Assembly: GCA_026874595.1 (NCBI GenBank)
Contig: CM049314.1
Location: 11,402,729-11,466,728 of the forward strand
From: Sipunculus nudus
Lineage: Eukaryota; Annelida; Sipuncula; Golfingiida; Sipunculidae
DNA length: 64,000 nucleotides
Direction of reading: 5' to 3'
The position numbers and the translations under genes were made by a program. The stretch's first letter is position 1. Every line of letters begins with the position of its first letter. The notes under the pieces are model-generated. The model was given only the letters and a program-made list of their open reading frames with translations, had not been told where the DNA came from and searched no databases. Shown piece by piece: positions 12,263 to 25,500 of the stretch.

Positions 12263-12862
12263 GGCGATCTTTTGAAATCCTGGAAATAAACATAACATGG
12301 TATCCTCTTGAAATCCTGGAAATTAATTTATCATGCCGGCCTCTTGAAATCCTGAAAAAATAAACATAACATAGCGGTCTCTTGAAATTCTGAAAATAGT
12401 ATAAGATGGTGGTCTTTTGAAATCCTGAATATAATCATAACATGGCGTCCTCTTGAAAACCTGAAAATAAATATAACATGGTGGTTTCTTGAAATCCTTA
12501 AAATAAAAAAAATACCATGGCGGTGTCTTGAAATAAATACAACATGGCGGTCTCTTGGAAACCTGAAAATAAATATTACATGGTGGTCTCTTGAAATCAT
12601 TAAAATAAATATAACATGGCGGTGTCTTGAAATAAATATAACATGGCGGCCTGTTGAAATTCTGAAAATAAATATAACATATGGCGGCATCTTGAAACCC
12701 TGAAAATAATTATAACACGTCGGCCTCTTGAAAACCTGTGTATTAATATATCATGACAGCCTCCGGAGGTCCTAAAAAATAAATACAACACGTTGATCTT
12801 TTTTAAAACCTGGAAATAAATATATCATGGCGGCCTCGTGAAATGTTGAAAATAAACATAAT
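12262..12862. repeat. tandem array of ~36 bp units carrying splice-acceptor and start-codon-like sequence
   Basis: About 17 imperfect copies run head to tail. On the minus strand a typical unit reads as a T-rich tract, TTTATTTTCAG, then GATTTCAAGAGACCGCC and ATG. The unit nearest the gene overlaps the transporter's own first coding exon: its acceptor TTTCCAG|G at 12280 and its GCCATGG start at 12260-12262. The units therefore look like duplications of the exon-1 boundary. Two units are shortened to about 27 bp by loss of the CAG-containing part. Because 36 is divisible by 3, several units translate as a 12-residue periodic frame (HVIFIF..SRDR), which I regard as a by-product. Confidence 0.85.
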
Positions 12863-13140
12863 ATGGTGATCAATTTTACAGAAATCATTTGTTATAATAC
12901 TTAGTGTATCATTCTCCTGATAATGCAAGTAACAATAATTGATATGTATCAAAGGCGCGGATCAAACTATTCCTTGCCTGAGGTTATTAATTTATAACTT
13001 CATAAATGAATCAATGTAACAGAGTTATCAAAAAAATTAATATCTAGTGGACTGGAAAACAAACGAAAATTACGATCAAGCCATGTCATGGTGCATCTTG
13101 ACAAATAAGGTACTTATTCGGCAATAATTCTGCAAAGGCC

Positions 13141-13358
13141 AATTTTTTTTTTTTATTTTACTTGGATTACACTGGCTATATTAACAAATAAAAGGCACTC
13201 TCCATGGCTGGGATGGTGGCGCTCGGTAGTCGGTAAGGGTGGAAGAAACCGGAAGACCAGGAGAAACCACCGACCCACTCTCATAGCCACGCCGGGAATC
13301 GAACCCGGGTCGCCAGCGGAGAGGGCCAAGCGTTTTACCACTCAGCTGTCCAGAACCC
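13141..13358 (-). mobile_element. tRNA-derived SINE
   Basis: On the minus strand the element begins near 13358 with a tRNA-like head. The A-box-like CAGCTGAGTGGT lies at about 13337-13348 and the B box GGGTTCGATTCCC at 13294-13306, at tRNA-like spacing. A body rich in GGTTTCTCC and CGGTTTCTTCCACC follows, a motif that recurs in invertebrate SINEs. It ends in an A-rich tail, seen as poly-T at 13143-13154 on the plus strand. The head is not a functional tRNA because there is no acceptor stem pairing. The tRNA-like head, body and A tail make the SINE call fairly secure; the family name is not. Confidence 0.7.
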
Positions 13359-13383
13359 ATAAATTTATATTAATTTGATCAAT

Positions 13384-13385
<2 letters not shown>

Positions 13386-13418
<33 letters not shown>
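13386..13418. repeat. (AT)n microsatellite
   Basis: An AT tract 28 bp beyond the SINE head. Confidence 0.95.
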
Positions 13419-13421
<3 letters not shown>

Positions 13422-15269
13422 TTAAATCAATACCAATTCATAACTCAGATTGTATTTATAAGGAAGAAAGAAAGACGGCAAATGTAAAAACGGGACATTT
13501 GAATGTTTTCCTATGAAGATATTATTGTAAATGCACTCACAATACATAACACTTTTTTGTTAAATTTTAAATTTATAAACAAACCACACTTAAATAGAAA
13601 ATAATCTGAAGATTCAAAATTTGTAGATGTACAGAGTATAGTATAGCTAAAAGTTATCTGATTATATATTCAAAATTTTCAAAACTAAATGGAGACCAGG
13701 TGGCATGACGATACTCAGACTTGGGCAGAGCTGGTAGGCATATTTTATCGATGGCATTCTATCTCAGGTCCAGGAAGCAATCAAGTCATGAATATTCACG
13801 AAAAGCTTGGGGAACCATAAACAGCATTACAGTGTCCCAATACAACACAAAAAACAAACCTTATAAATTTCATAGGTATTGTTTTCCATGCTGCATTTTG
13901 GCCTATAAACCAATATATATAAGAATAAAAGGGTGATAACTGCAACTGTTGTAACACCCCTGTGTTTTAATTGTCCAAAAGTGTGTATATGTTGGAGGGG
14001 AGGGGGACACGTGCCCCTGGTTCCGTAGCGAAATAATGGTCATCTGACATTACGACCAGATTACTGGCTGTCAGAGCGCCTTTACATCTAAGACTGGGGA
14101 ATGCATTATAAGGCCCCATCGGGATGCGAAATTCGTCAGTTTTGACAACGCCTCATGGCCTACAGGTTCACTGTCAATTGACATTAACAGAATAATCGTC
14201 AGCATTTTAAGTATACTTTCTAACAACACCAAACATGAGCGAAAAAATTCGCTTATAACTCACAATAATGGTAAAGCCCGCCGCTGATTGTTAACTTACT
14301 GACGGCATGAATACCAGCATGGCTCGCACAGGTTACTGGGTGCAGCAAACTTGTACGCGATACAGGAAACGACTCGTTACCATAAAGGCAGAGTGTCAGT
14401 TTGGGTTGTGAGTTCAAATGTATTCTTTTGTGTTGTTTCATCATTCGTAGCTGTTAACAACGATATGAATGCAATATGATGGAAGACCACTGCGGCGCAT
14501 TCCTCGATATTGCTTGTATCACGACTCAAGTAGGCTTACCAGCCTAATTATCATTGCCTACTGAGTCGGGTTGTTACGGCTACTGGTTCCGTAGCCTTTA
14601 GTATGATCTATGGTGTACAATTCTGTGATGTATAGAAGGGTATCCTGACACTATTTATGTCATAATTGTGTCTGGCGTGAAACAAACCGATTCTAAATTC
14701 ATGCCCATGTATTTGTTTGAAAGAATTCTTGAAACTGTTTTCACACAGGAGAACTATATTTTGTGTGGTGGTCACAATAAATTTAAAGAATAAATGCATT
14801 GGTCTTGATTTTCATCTGTGTTTTTATAGTCGGTATATACTTGCATGATTTAAGTTAATAATTTCCTTGTGACATGTATCCGAAAGCAGAATTTGTTACG
14901 TTCCAGTCGTAAATTGTATCCAGGTTTCCCTACGGCAGGATCCCTCGGATTTTAGGGTCATTTATAGAATGTATGGCTATGATATACCAAATGTGTCCAT
15001 GCATTTTTTACTAAAACCATATGCTTTTTTTAATGCTCCATTTCTTGAACTTGGTGAAGTTGGTGCCCACATATATCATTTTCTTTGTAATATTTGGTTC
15101 CAAGGATATTTCTGTGGCGTCTATATTTCCGATATTTCAACAAGGGTTTGGACCATTTTCATCACTTTTACAACATCACTAGCTAAATCTTGCATACCAT
15201 CACAAAAATAAAAGCTGTTCATCATCAATCCTTTATTTCATGGAAAGCCTGAAGAAAGACTCGGCAAAA

Positions 15270-15513
15270 GCTAGGATTCCTAATGTACAGAATGCGGCTT
15301 GCGGAATGAGGATAAAATGGCTAATGACTGACTAAATAATGGAAGATTCCTTATCCGGGGATCCGTCATGAATGCGTATCAAGCAAAACGAAGCGATTTT
15401 TGCCGGTTCTGCATTGTAATCAAGGGCAACACAGAAAACATGCGTTCTGCCGTGCCGGTGCTTGTGAAATTTCTCAACACCAATACCGCATTCCGTACAC
15501 TAGGAATCTAAGC
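15270..15513. mobile_element. MITE, 244 bp, with ~28 bp terminal inverted repeats
   Basis: The left end GCTAGGATTCCTAATGTACA and the reverse complement of the right end, GCTTAGATTCCTAGTGTACG, match at most positions and continue into GAATGCGG. There is no coding potential inside. A second member of the family is at 49721-49937. No certain target-site duplication is visible. Confidence 0.75.
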
Positions 15514-17141
15514 AAAACTGTTGCAAATTCTGGAAAAAGGTCCGAGATTAATGAATGGTATTTATTTCTCTCCGCAAGCTTTGCAATAAAAATAATTGGT
15601 TAATTTCCATAGTTTCCATTTTTATCGTGTGCAGAATTTTCACGGACAATATTAAGGGTTTTGACAGTTTTTCTTTATTGAAATGTTATTGATGTTGAAT
15701 TCAAATTGTATGTATTATATAATGCCAATCACTCAAAAGTAAATAATTGAACACCTATAAAAATGCCCCTGTAACCTCCGATAGTAACATTACATTACAA
15801 AATTTACCAAACATGCTATTTCGTGATGTAACAGTTTTGCTATATGACTATGACATCTCCAACAGGGGTTTAACAAATCATTTTAACCCAAACAGTGGAG
15901 TGATGGTCTTTTTCGTCTGATGCAATGTACTTGGTATCTTAAACTCTTTATTCTCATCCAAATCATTTCAATTTACATGTAAGCAGTAAGCAATTTATAA
16001 ACCGGGTTTTGCTGTACAAAAAATTGTCTAATTTAGAAGCACGATGCTTATAACATTATTGGTAAAAGCTTTATAACTGAGCAGTACAATTGGATCCAGC
16101 TAGATCTCTGTGTTTTATATACTTGCGTTGTATATAAAACGGTCTCAGTATACAAACAACAGGATTGCGGGAAACCGACACTACCTCCCTCTAATGCTTA
16201 ACTGTGTATATGAAGATCATAAATCCATCCGACAAGACACTTTGAAAAGTTAATTTATATTGAGCATATACTAGAGGCATAAAGGAACACAAGATATATT
16301 GGAGATTGTGTATCAGTTGCCTGATTGACCCGGTTTCCTGACTTGCGTGGCCTTTTACATCAGATATTTTTTTTTAATGGGAAATATGTGTACAGAATTG
16401 TCACATGACAAGCCTAAATATATTTATATTACAATTGATAGATAAAAAGTAAAACCTGTATTACAGATAAATGTGTGGCGTTTCTTCGTCTTAAAAGTAT
16501 GAGAAATGATATTTTTATGAAAGGATTTTGTCAAATAAAAGTTTTATCTTTGACTAAAGCGGGTTTTAACGGTAATTGTACTCATTAGCAATTAGTTTCT
16601 TTTGGTAAATGTTGGTTCTAATTCATGGTATAATTCATTCTGATTAAATAAATTATTTCACCATGTCCACAAACACAACTTACTGTTTTGATCATTTATG
16701 TCCACTCGAAGTAAATCTACATTCCCCCCTCCAGTCTGTCCCCTGTATAATAATTTACCATTTATTACATCTCATGACGAATCTAATGATTTGCCACAAT
16801 AAATATCAAGGCTCCCTCCAGGCTGCTGAAGAAATACATGAAATATAAAGGAAGACGATAGATAAAATTAGGAGTTTTAAAGAGTTTTCAGCAAAATATA
16901 AAATATATAGGAGTTTTCAGTGTTCCTACCATAATAATGGGTCTAAATAACAACAATTAATCAGTAATAGCAGCTCATTAGAAACACGAAAATCAGTGAA
17001 AAAATCTATGAAAATATAGGAGATTAAGGTCTAAATACTGAAAATATAAGAAATTACAGGTATCAGAGGAAGAACTGAAACATTGGAGATATCTATTCAA
17101 AAGATAATACAAACAACAGCAGGCTCTAAAACAGGACTCAC

Positions 17142-17260
17142 CTTCCTCTCGCGGTAACTGTCAGTTCGAAAATACCGACCATGCCACAAAACAAATGCAA
17201 ATACTTATCCCGCCCGCCTCCAATCACCCATTAACAAATGTTATTGATGCGGGTGTCGAG
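17142..17260 (-). promoter_or_regulatory. candidate 5' (non-coding) exon and promoter area of the transporter gene
   Basis: On the minus strand the sequence CGCGAGAGGAAG is followed at once by GTGAGT, a near-perfect donor whose last exonic base is 17142. The segment is CpG-rich against AT-rich flanks. It contains an ATG at 17182 that opens 14 codons to the junction, but the phase does not match the transporter's first coding exon at its evident acceptor. If used, it would therefore be a leader or short upstream ORF. The link to the transporter 4.9 kb downstream is inferred from strand and proximity only. The upstream boundary is arbitrary. Confidence 0.3.
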
Positions 17261-18708
17261 GGACGACACACACGTGGGAGTGGAAAGCCTTGAGTTTATG
17301 GTTGAAGGAGGTGTGTTAATGTATAAAACTGATGAGCTTCAAATTGTTTTAACGATTATAAAATTCCCAGGCCCTCCTCGCCAAAGGGGAAAATTTCACT
17401 TTTAGACAAATCATGTTTAATATTTTACGACATGCTGGTCACCAGATGGAATTGATGTTCTGGTCAAACACCAGAAGGGACACGTGACGGGACTTCAGGA
17501 CACGTTTACTAAATAACGCATATTACGTTCATTCGTTATTACGCATGAGAATTGCCTACATTCTTTTACTTCAGCTACATATAACATCTCCTGGGCTTTA
17601 GAGAGTAGATAAAAGACGATGTGCAAATTAGACAGCTCATGTATATGAATGATAACCGCTTTGATTTAACAAAGGTGAACCCCATACATTCATGCCCGCA
17701 TATAATCAGCCTCTAGTTATATTCTATTTCATCGGCCCAGACTCCGTACACGCATGAGAACGCTACATTAAGTTCCCAGGGTATCATTAATTTATGTGCC
17801 TTCGTTTTCTCCTATAGTATATGTTTCCTAACCTGGGAGAAGCTTTATTTAAATAATTATTGAATCAGTTAATTTACCTTGTATCATAGTACTTTGCTGA
17901 AATATGAATGCAAGACCCGAAGGAAGGGCCACTGGCCTTACCTCACAGAATGCTCCCTTCCGCAAGAGGTCGTTTCTACCCGAAACGACATCTCTTCCTG
18001 GTTGGCACCGTGGGACGGCCGGGACAACTTGTCTCAACTTTCATACATTGTATAATCAAAATATGGTACCGTTCAATGAAACGTGTCTGTTTATATTTCA
18101 AATACGTATGCTTAAATAATATTAATTATTCCGTCCTTATCCCAACAACACCCATGTTAATGCAATATGCATTAAAACAATTAAATCCAACATATTTGAA
18201 CGGACTACATTGCGTTCTTTTCAACATTTTTACCTGCGCCGCATGTGTATATGTAGAAGCCGCGGTGCATTGTGGGGGTCGGGTTGTCAGATTGCTTAAG
18301 GCACTAGAAAATGCATAAGATTCGTTTTCCTTTCGTCCTATTGTTTCATCAGGGCCCGTGGATAAGAGTGTGTTTCATATATTGGCCAGTTAAACGCTTG
18401 GAAAATTTAGGTAGTCTCATCTCATATTTGTATGAGCTCACATTCAGTTTTTAATCGGGAGTTAACCGAAATAGCCTAAGAGGTCCTGCATGAGTCGAGT
18501 ACGTGCTTCCTTTATGGCACTGGCAATTCCATATAAATGCGGACGTCTGCTTTGTTAACTTACATGTAGCTTTTGAATTGGGGGGGGGGGGCTCAAAGGG
18601 GCCCGGGTCGATTATGGAGTGTCCTAGGACACATTAAAATCCTTGAAAATGCGGAATTTCATTTTTCTTCATTTCAATTTGTATATATATATATTCTTCA
18701 TTTCAATT

Positions 18709-18709
<1 letters not shown>

Positions 18710-18746
<37 letters not shown>
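18710..18746. repeat. (AT)n microsatellite with duplicated flank
   Basis: An AT tract preceded by two copies of CTTCATTTCAATTTGTATAT. Confidence 0.9.
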
Positions 18747-18750
<4 letters not shown>

Positions 18751-20204
18751 ATCATGAGTGCTAAGAAGTGACTAGGGGGGGCTCGGGCTTATAGGTGCAA
18801 AGGGAACAAGAAAATGCTTGAACAAATACAGGAATCTCATTTGTCTAAAACTGTGATAGTTTATGTATATATGTTTTAATCCGGTGGGCACTATGGGTCC
18901 CGGGCAGGCAAGGCGTTTCACATCACCCAATAAAATGCCTGAAAATGTGGAAACTCTACAGTGATTGATAACCTTTGATTATATCATACTTGTCAGGCAG
19001 ATTTTTTGGACTGATACGGTAAGAAATTAGACTAATAAATTTATTTACTTGTATATATCTACCAGAGCCCGTAAACCCGTACGATCTTTCTGATTCGGGC
19101 CCGTAGGATATTCCCTTGGTCTTTTTATGTATTCATTTTATCTTTTTTAATTAAAGTCTTAAATCGAAATATCAAACTTATGTTGTGGGAAAGTTGTTTC
19201 TTTAAAGTTACGTGTTTTTCAATAGAATTACAAATGATGCGTGTTGAATATAAATTGTATATATTCCTGTGTACATACTATGATATCGACTATTTACTTT
19301 TCAGGACAACATGTAGCTTTTTTGTGACCATTATATGGATGCGCTTTAGATGTACATGCCCCATATTTAAGCAAATATATGGTTGGTCTTTTAACTTTAA
19401 ATTTTCCAACATATGGTGGTTCTTTAAAAAGTAAACAAACAAGTTTAATGGTACGTTTGATCTGTTTCGCTGAACATCATGCTAATATATGTGAGCCGTG
19501 AGATGTTTGTATATATTTATATGTAAGAAATCGACCCTTTCATAGATCAACAGCTGTCATCGGTACCGCTTTTTATGTTTATCTAACGCCTATCATTTTG
19601 AGAGTATACTGTTAGAGGGATAAAACAGCAACAGAATGTCAGGAGGGAAACTGACACATCTGCACTCGCTCTGGCTGCGTCGGTACATGGTGATCTATCA
19701 GACAATAATAATAATAATAATAATCTAGCAAACTGCTGTTTATGTCCCGAATATTTTTAATCCTTTCAAGTTCCAGTTTGTTTTGTAGTTTTTGTCAAAC
19801 ATCCCTGGGCATCCTTTCCCTATAGTCCACTGTCTGTTAATTACTCCTTCACTGCTACATTGTTTGGGCCTCATGCAGACTGAATACACATTTGAAAGAA
19901 CTTATATAACTGAAGGGGGGGGGGGGGGTACCCCATGCGGGCCCGGGAACCTTTTGTACCGCCTCTAAATTTTCCTCTCGGAGGCCCTGATGAGCCTCAT
20001 TATGTGATCAATCACGTGACATTCTGGCATATCACAACGAAGGTAATTTACATTCACTCACATTTTATAACGTATCAGTTCAGCAGACTAATAAACCAAC
20101 ACGGCCCGTTAATAAAGTACCCTAAACATAATTTATTCAGCAGCCATTATAAACATGAACAGCATTGATTTGTCGTATGTACAATTTACAGTGACGGTTT
20201 GTAG

Positions 20205-20470
20205 ACCTGGCGGAAGAAAAAACACTCTCTTCCGGAAACACCTTTGGTTTGCGCACGCACTAGTACAATGTGCGCACTACGTCAGACAACCACGGCACGC
20301 ATCCGCCAAACAGTACCGCCCTGTGGCGGCAATACAAGCTTTCTATCTAGTCTAACAATGGCGAGAAATCTGAAGGGACAAAGGAACGGATCCAGGCAAC
20401 GGTTGTTTTGTCAACACGTGCTCTCTCACTGTACCATCCTTCCCTCGCACTGAACATACAATTAACGTCT
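20205..20470 (+). promoter_or_regulatory. CpG-rich segment, possible promoter with a start-like ATG
   Basis: CpGs are dense compared with the AT-rich flanks. GCGCACGC and TGCGCAC (NRF1-like) and CTTCCGG (ETS-like) lie within 70 bp, followed at 20358 by AACAATGGCG, a good start context. The frame from this ATG is 31 codons and ends before any strong donor, so no gene can be assigned. A young CpG-rich transposon fragment is the main alternative. Confidence 0.25.
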
Positions 20471-20502
20471 CGTGGATGGAGTCATTAGGTATACAGCCCT
20501 TT

Positions 20503-20519
20503 CATATATATATATATAA

Positions 20520-20550
<31 letters not shown>

Positions 20551-20554
20551 TATA
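20503..20554. repeat. AT/ATAA microsatellite
   Basis: AT repeats interrupted by AAAT steps. Confidence 0.9.
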
Positions 20555-21364
20555 TGTTTATCTTAAATCAACAAACACATCATGATTAACATGGAATCGA
20601 TTAAATTAGATATTATATGCATGTATCCTTTACATGGATGAATTACATGATTTCATTTCATACCTTGGCTACAATAAAGAAATAGAATCATACATGCATT
20701 TATATCGACAAAGGAAAATAAACAATTGCAGCACATTGGTTTCTTTGAGCCTATATCTTGTTACAGATAGATTGCAAAAATAACAAAATATTACAATATA
20801 TCGCACAGCGGCAAAACGGAAATATGTTGACCTTGTTGGTATGTTTATGATAAGCTAGGAAAACATTTTTATAACGATAATGTTTACACAAACATATCAA
20901 CGCACGATATCTCCAGCTGTAATTACCAACATTCAACGGTATTTTACGACAAAATCTTGGGTCATGCACTGCACACCTTTATTAAGTATAAACTTTTTAT
21001 TTATGTTTTGTTTTATTTATGTTTACTTACGGTATACCGCTATTGCATCTCAGTGCCATCTTGTGGTCATTTAGTGAAACACAATATTTTAAGTAAGGCA
21101 TTAAAACTGGACAATTCCTTATATTCTTGTAAATTTGGGTGAATCGCCAATAAAAATACATACAGTTACACTGCGTTGAGAGTAATATGATTAAAGTTTA
21201 CGTTTAATCAAAATGATTGGTATTTTAAATTCTAAATGGTTCTAATACTAAATTGTTTGAATACTAGATGAGGCTGAGAAGCCAAAGAGTTGGTTACCAT
21301 AAATAACCACCTTGTTCAAGGGTACCCCACAGGACGCCGAGCTTTCGGATTCAAGGGTGAAATC

Positions 21365-21366
<2 letters not shown>

Positions 21367-21418
<52 letters not shown>
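21367..21418. repeat. (AT)n microsatellite
   Basis: An AT tract inside a long chance frame on the minus strand. Confidence 0.95.
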
Positions 21419-22434
21419 GCAGATTGTTAAGAACGTGACATTGTGGTTCCAACACATTTGTATGACTGAAATCTTATGCAGGGTTGGTAAATCCATCACA
21501 TCACAGACGTACAGTGATTTATCTTTTCTGCATTCACACAATACATAACGCAACAAACATGTTAACTTAGTTCTATCCAAAGCATACACACGTCGTTTTA
21601 TAAACCCTCCCCCAGAAACTGCGGTCAGAGTCCCACAATATAATTTGTCAACGATACAATGGGTACTAAGCGGATCCAACATGTAACACCTGCAGTTTAC
21701 AGTTCTCATCCAATATTCTGTATCAAATGAAAGCAATGTCAACAAAGGTGTCTTTCCGAGATTGAAGCGTAACAGTTTTCTAAACATCTTCTGATAATCA
21801 TCAACTGAACGTGCCTATACAATGTACAAAAATGTGCTTGAAATTCCTAAGTGACATTTAATCTGTAGTATGTGATGCATTGTAATCGAAGTTTCATGTC
21901 CCTCGAAATAATATCAAAATAACGGTCTGCCTACGGCAAAAAAAAAGGTTTGGTTCTCAGACAGTTTTTCCTTTCAGAAATCAGCGCGAGAGCGATTTTT
22001 CTCCTTCCCCCCCCCCCCCCCCCACCAGTATGTTTTGATGAAAATGTCATATGATCAGGGAAAAGCATGATAATAACATTGTTTTGCCAAAGAGGTAAAG
22101 GCACTACATAACAAAGATAATCTTTCCAAATTGTATTATTTTATCTTGTTGAAAGAAATGTCCGAGCGGCTATAGCTCAAAATTGGCAAGTTTCTATTGA
22201 AATAAGAAAAAATATTGATGCGGGGGTTTAAAATTGAAGCGCGCGGTGCCTGAGAACCATAACTTCAATTTTTTTTGGCCTAACATAATAACATACCTGT
22301 CGAGTCAACTCTTATACATGCATTTCATTCACTTGCATTCAAACATACTCAGAGCTAAAACCTTGCAACAGACCTTCCAAAACAGTTTTCAAGGCGAAAA
22401 ATTAATTCCAGAAGATCTAACGGAATTCATAATA

Positions 22435-22540
22435 TACAGTCGAACCCGCCTAAAAGACCACCTTTCTAACAAGACCAACTGTAGATTTCGACCGCTTTAA
22501 GTCCGTCTCCACGGTTGGTCTTATTACACGTTTCACTGTA
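22435..22540. mobile_element. short pogo/Tc1-type MITE, 106 bp
   Basis: The ends are TACAGTCGAACCCGCC.. and, reversed, TACAGTGAAACGTGTAATAA. Both continue to AAGACCAMC. The TA at each end fits the TA target of Tc1/mariner/pogo elements. It is non-coding and nearly palindromic. Confidence 0.6.
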
Positions 22541-25500
22541 CATGATTTTGTACGGTGGTCATTACTGATATCGTCAACAATATTGTGAGTAAATCCCATG
22601 CAGTGTAACAATATGCTGTGAGTATATTAATTATGTACCAGTAGCTACATATAGTGGTTAATATCTGGAGGAATACCGCTCTGATAATGAGTTCTACCAG
22701 AAAATCCACTTGATATATCATGAGTATCTGTGTATATGTGAAGACTCGGCAAAAATAATAAAGGTGGTAAGTTGATCAAAGGTTAAATGGACTTTTTAAT
22801 AGACACAGCACATTTAGTATACATGCAAGGCTGCTTCCTCTGAGTTCCGTAAATTGTAAACGAGTATCCACTTTTACGGGTGCGGTGCGGACAAACGCAT
22901 GCGTCACAGATTCGGACACATTGATTGTGCGTCTATATAACCGTTTGTCAATGCGGTTTCAGGAAGTTTTACCTCTTTAAAATGACAAACAGCACGTTTC
23001 ATGTAATTTACACAACATGATCTGGTTGGCAAAAACGTATCCGCAGCGGCCGTTGCTTCCAAACAGACACGGTCCTTCTTATATATTGGCGCGGGCTCTC
23101 AGCCGTGTCCGCATCCGCATCAGTAGACGTGGACACGTGGTATAAGCCGGAAACCAAGAATACTGAACAATACATTATGCAGATATAAAAATCATGCCAT
23201 AACGAAATTATATAGTAAAAGCATGTCTCACACATTTTCTTTCTTTAGTCACTGGCTCTGACTCCTGATCACGGTAATTTTTAAGGTCCTGTAACCATGG
23301 TCTATGCTAGCTGTATTGTTGTCACATAGATTTTACTTTGGCATGTCTTACATCATTTGACAGTGATATATGAGCAAAATTATCTAAAGACTAGTTTATG
23401 AGCGAGCAGGAAACTTTATCAATAATGCCCATATTCAGCTACAAAACACATATGAATAACTTTAAAAGGAGCGACGGAAAATATGGAAAACAAATAAAAA
23501 ACAACCATGTGCAATTAAAAAAGATAAGTATCACAATATTGGCGTGAAACAACCAAGACCCATACAAATCACAAAGATATATATTATATGGACAAATATG
23601 TCATGTTGTTTACTATCATTTTACGAAAATCTGAGCCTCTTTCAAGTATAACAGTATGGAAGAGGATCATTGGACAATGAAAACACTGCAGTAAGTTACC
23701 AGTCTACAGGAAATCTTCATGTTCCAATGAAATGGCGAAATAGCCTGGTACCCTGCTCTATTCTGGTCCCTCTACTCAGCCAGTGCATATACTTGGGAAC
23801 CTCCCTAAGGATACGGAAGTCCTGAATCAAAGTGCTGACCATGGCACCAACGATTCAGGGTTTCATGGGAAAACTGACAACTGTCATGGAAATAACTAAT
23901 TACTGTACTGGTAATAATGATATTTCATAACCCTTGCTTTCTTAAACCCTATTTCACTCGAAAAAGCGGCAATTCTATTCTATGAATGCGCCTGCGCAAA
24001 TCTTCACGGTGAGGCGGTGCAATTGGGTATTGTATAAATGTACATAGCGTACGTTAACATCAATGGGAACACCGGACATCTTCTAGTGTACTCGGCAAGT
24101 GTCATTAAATTTCATAAAAAACAAATGCTGTCGATGTGTTCCATGTGTCACTAGTCTTGATGTATTACCGTATACAGTCCCGTTTGCATTATCTTGCGGC
24201 GGAAATGTATCTAATTAAAGCAGACAAATCCCCCTATATCAAAGTCTAAACGCGTTATGTCTTACGGTCTACCGTACGGAAACGATACTCTTAAATATAA
24301 ATCCTTGGCAATATAAAGCCATGGCCTGTTCCGGCATGGTCCAGGCATTATTTGTATAACGTGCAGAACTAACAGTGCAGTGTAACGAGGACAACTCGCA
24401 TATATTAGTAAGCTGCATATTTCAGCAAATGGCAGCTCATGAATATGCAAAAATAGCACCAAATTTGGTAATACTACATACCTGTCTTCCTAGGTCAACT
24501 AATTAAACCATACCAAATTGATAGCCAGCAGATAATTAAAAAACTTGCATCTGAACGCCCATGCGCAGTGAGCAGATTCCACGAAGGAAGCACTAAATGA
24601 TTTCGCGCCCGAGGTGGCACTTGAAACCACTGACCCTTGGCGTCTAACTTTAGAACAGTAGGTATTTTACCGATCCCGGATGCGATGCTCCCTTCAAAAC
24701 AGCACTTTAAACTTGAGTTTGCCAAATACTAAACCAAGCATTATGACGTCACGTTGCATACTTCAAGTCTTGGCAATAACGTGAATTTTGCGAGAAGAAC
24801 CATAATCAAATCAAAGACACGTTAACTTCCATCTATTCCAGATTTGTTATCAGGAATTTCTATAAATAACAAATGTAATATTTCTTTCTAAGTTTATGTT
24901 GTAAGATGCGTTTTTCGAAAATATGGGCGACGAGCAAATGCACGGCACCAAAAGCTACGAAATAAGTTGATAAGATGCAAGAATGTTTCGCACGAGAATC
25001 AAGTCGGTTGGATTGATGCCCTTTCCCCTATCCCTGTCCCAGGAAATGAGAACAAGAGATGCTTCATAAAACCACGTACATCCCAGTAAATCAACACTGC
25101 CGGCACCAGGACCGAACATACCCGTGAATACAGCTTGCTGTTTGGGACGGCAGCTCGATGGAGACACAACTACAGGATGTTTCTTTGACATTTACAGCTT
25201 TATGAAAAAGAGTGCTCAAATAGTTTTAGTGGAATTGGGATATGCCATGTTCAAAACTTCTCAAAATCACTAGTTGCGTTTTTTATTTTTTTTTAAACAT
25301 GGAAGAAATGTGTTATTCACTATATATTTTAACAATATTGACCATAGTGAGTGACTCGATTCAGAAAAAAAATAATACATCTCCACTCAAGAAAGCTGGT
25401 TTTTTACAATTGCGTAATCTGAAAAATTTTTGGAACGGACGAAACCGTTATTCAATCCAAGACTGGTCTGACCGTTAAAGTTCAAACTGCTATCACCAGA

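Larger units (their letters stand above)
12863..17141. other. no gene seen: upstream of the transporter
   Basis: Apart from the SINE at 13141-13358, the AT tract at 13386-13418 and the MITE at 15270-15513, no exon with codon-like sequence and proper splice sites was found on either strand. If the leader at 17142 is real, this is intron 1 of the transporter transcript. Confidence 0.5.

Noticed and set aside
12331-12690. Periodic 12-residue 'repeat protein' on the minus strand
   Set aside because: It is a translation of the ~36 bp tandem array. The frame is kept because 36 is divisible by three.
13291-13358. tRNA gene at the box A/B sequence
   Set aside because: There is no acceptor-stem pairing, and a SINE body and A-tail follow.
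17969-17989. Hairpin GTCGTTTC-TACCC-GAAACGAC as a terminator or regulatory RNA
   Set aside because: Only an 8 bp stem in eukaryotic intergenic DNA with no neighbouring gene; likely chance or transposon debris.
21248-21787. 179-codon open frame on the minus strand, the longest in the window
   Set aside because: It runs through an (AT)n tract giving YIYIYI, has no splice signals or recognisable motif, and sits in AT-rich intergenic DNA.
24495-25191. Two minus-strand frames near a GTATGT donor
   Set aside because: No linked exons and no recognisable family; short length and composition are compatible with chance.
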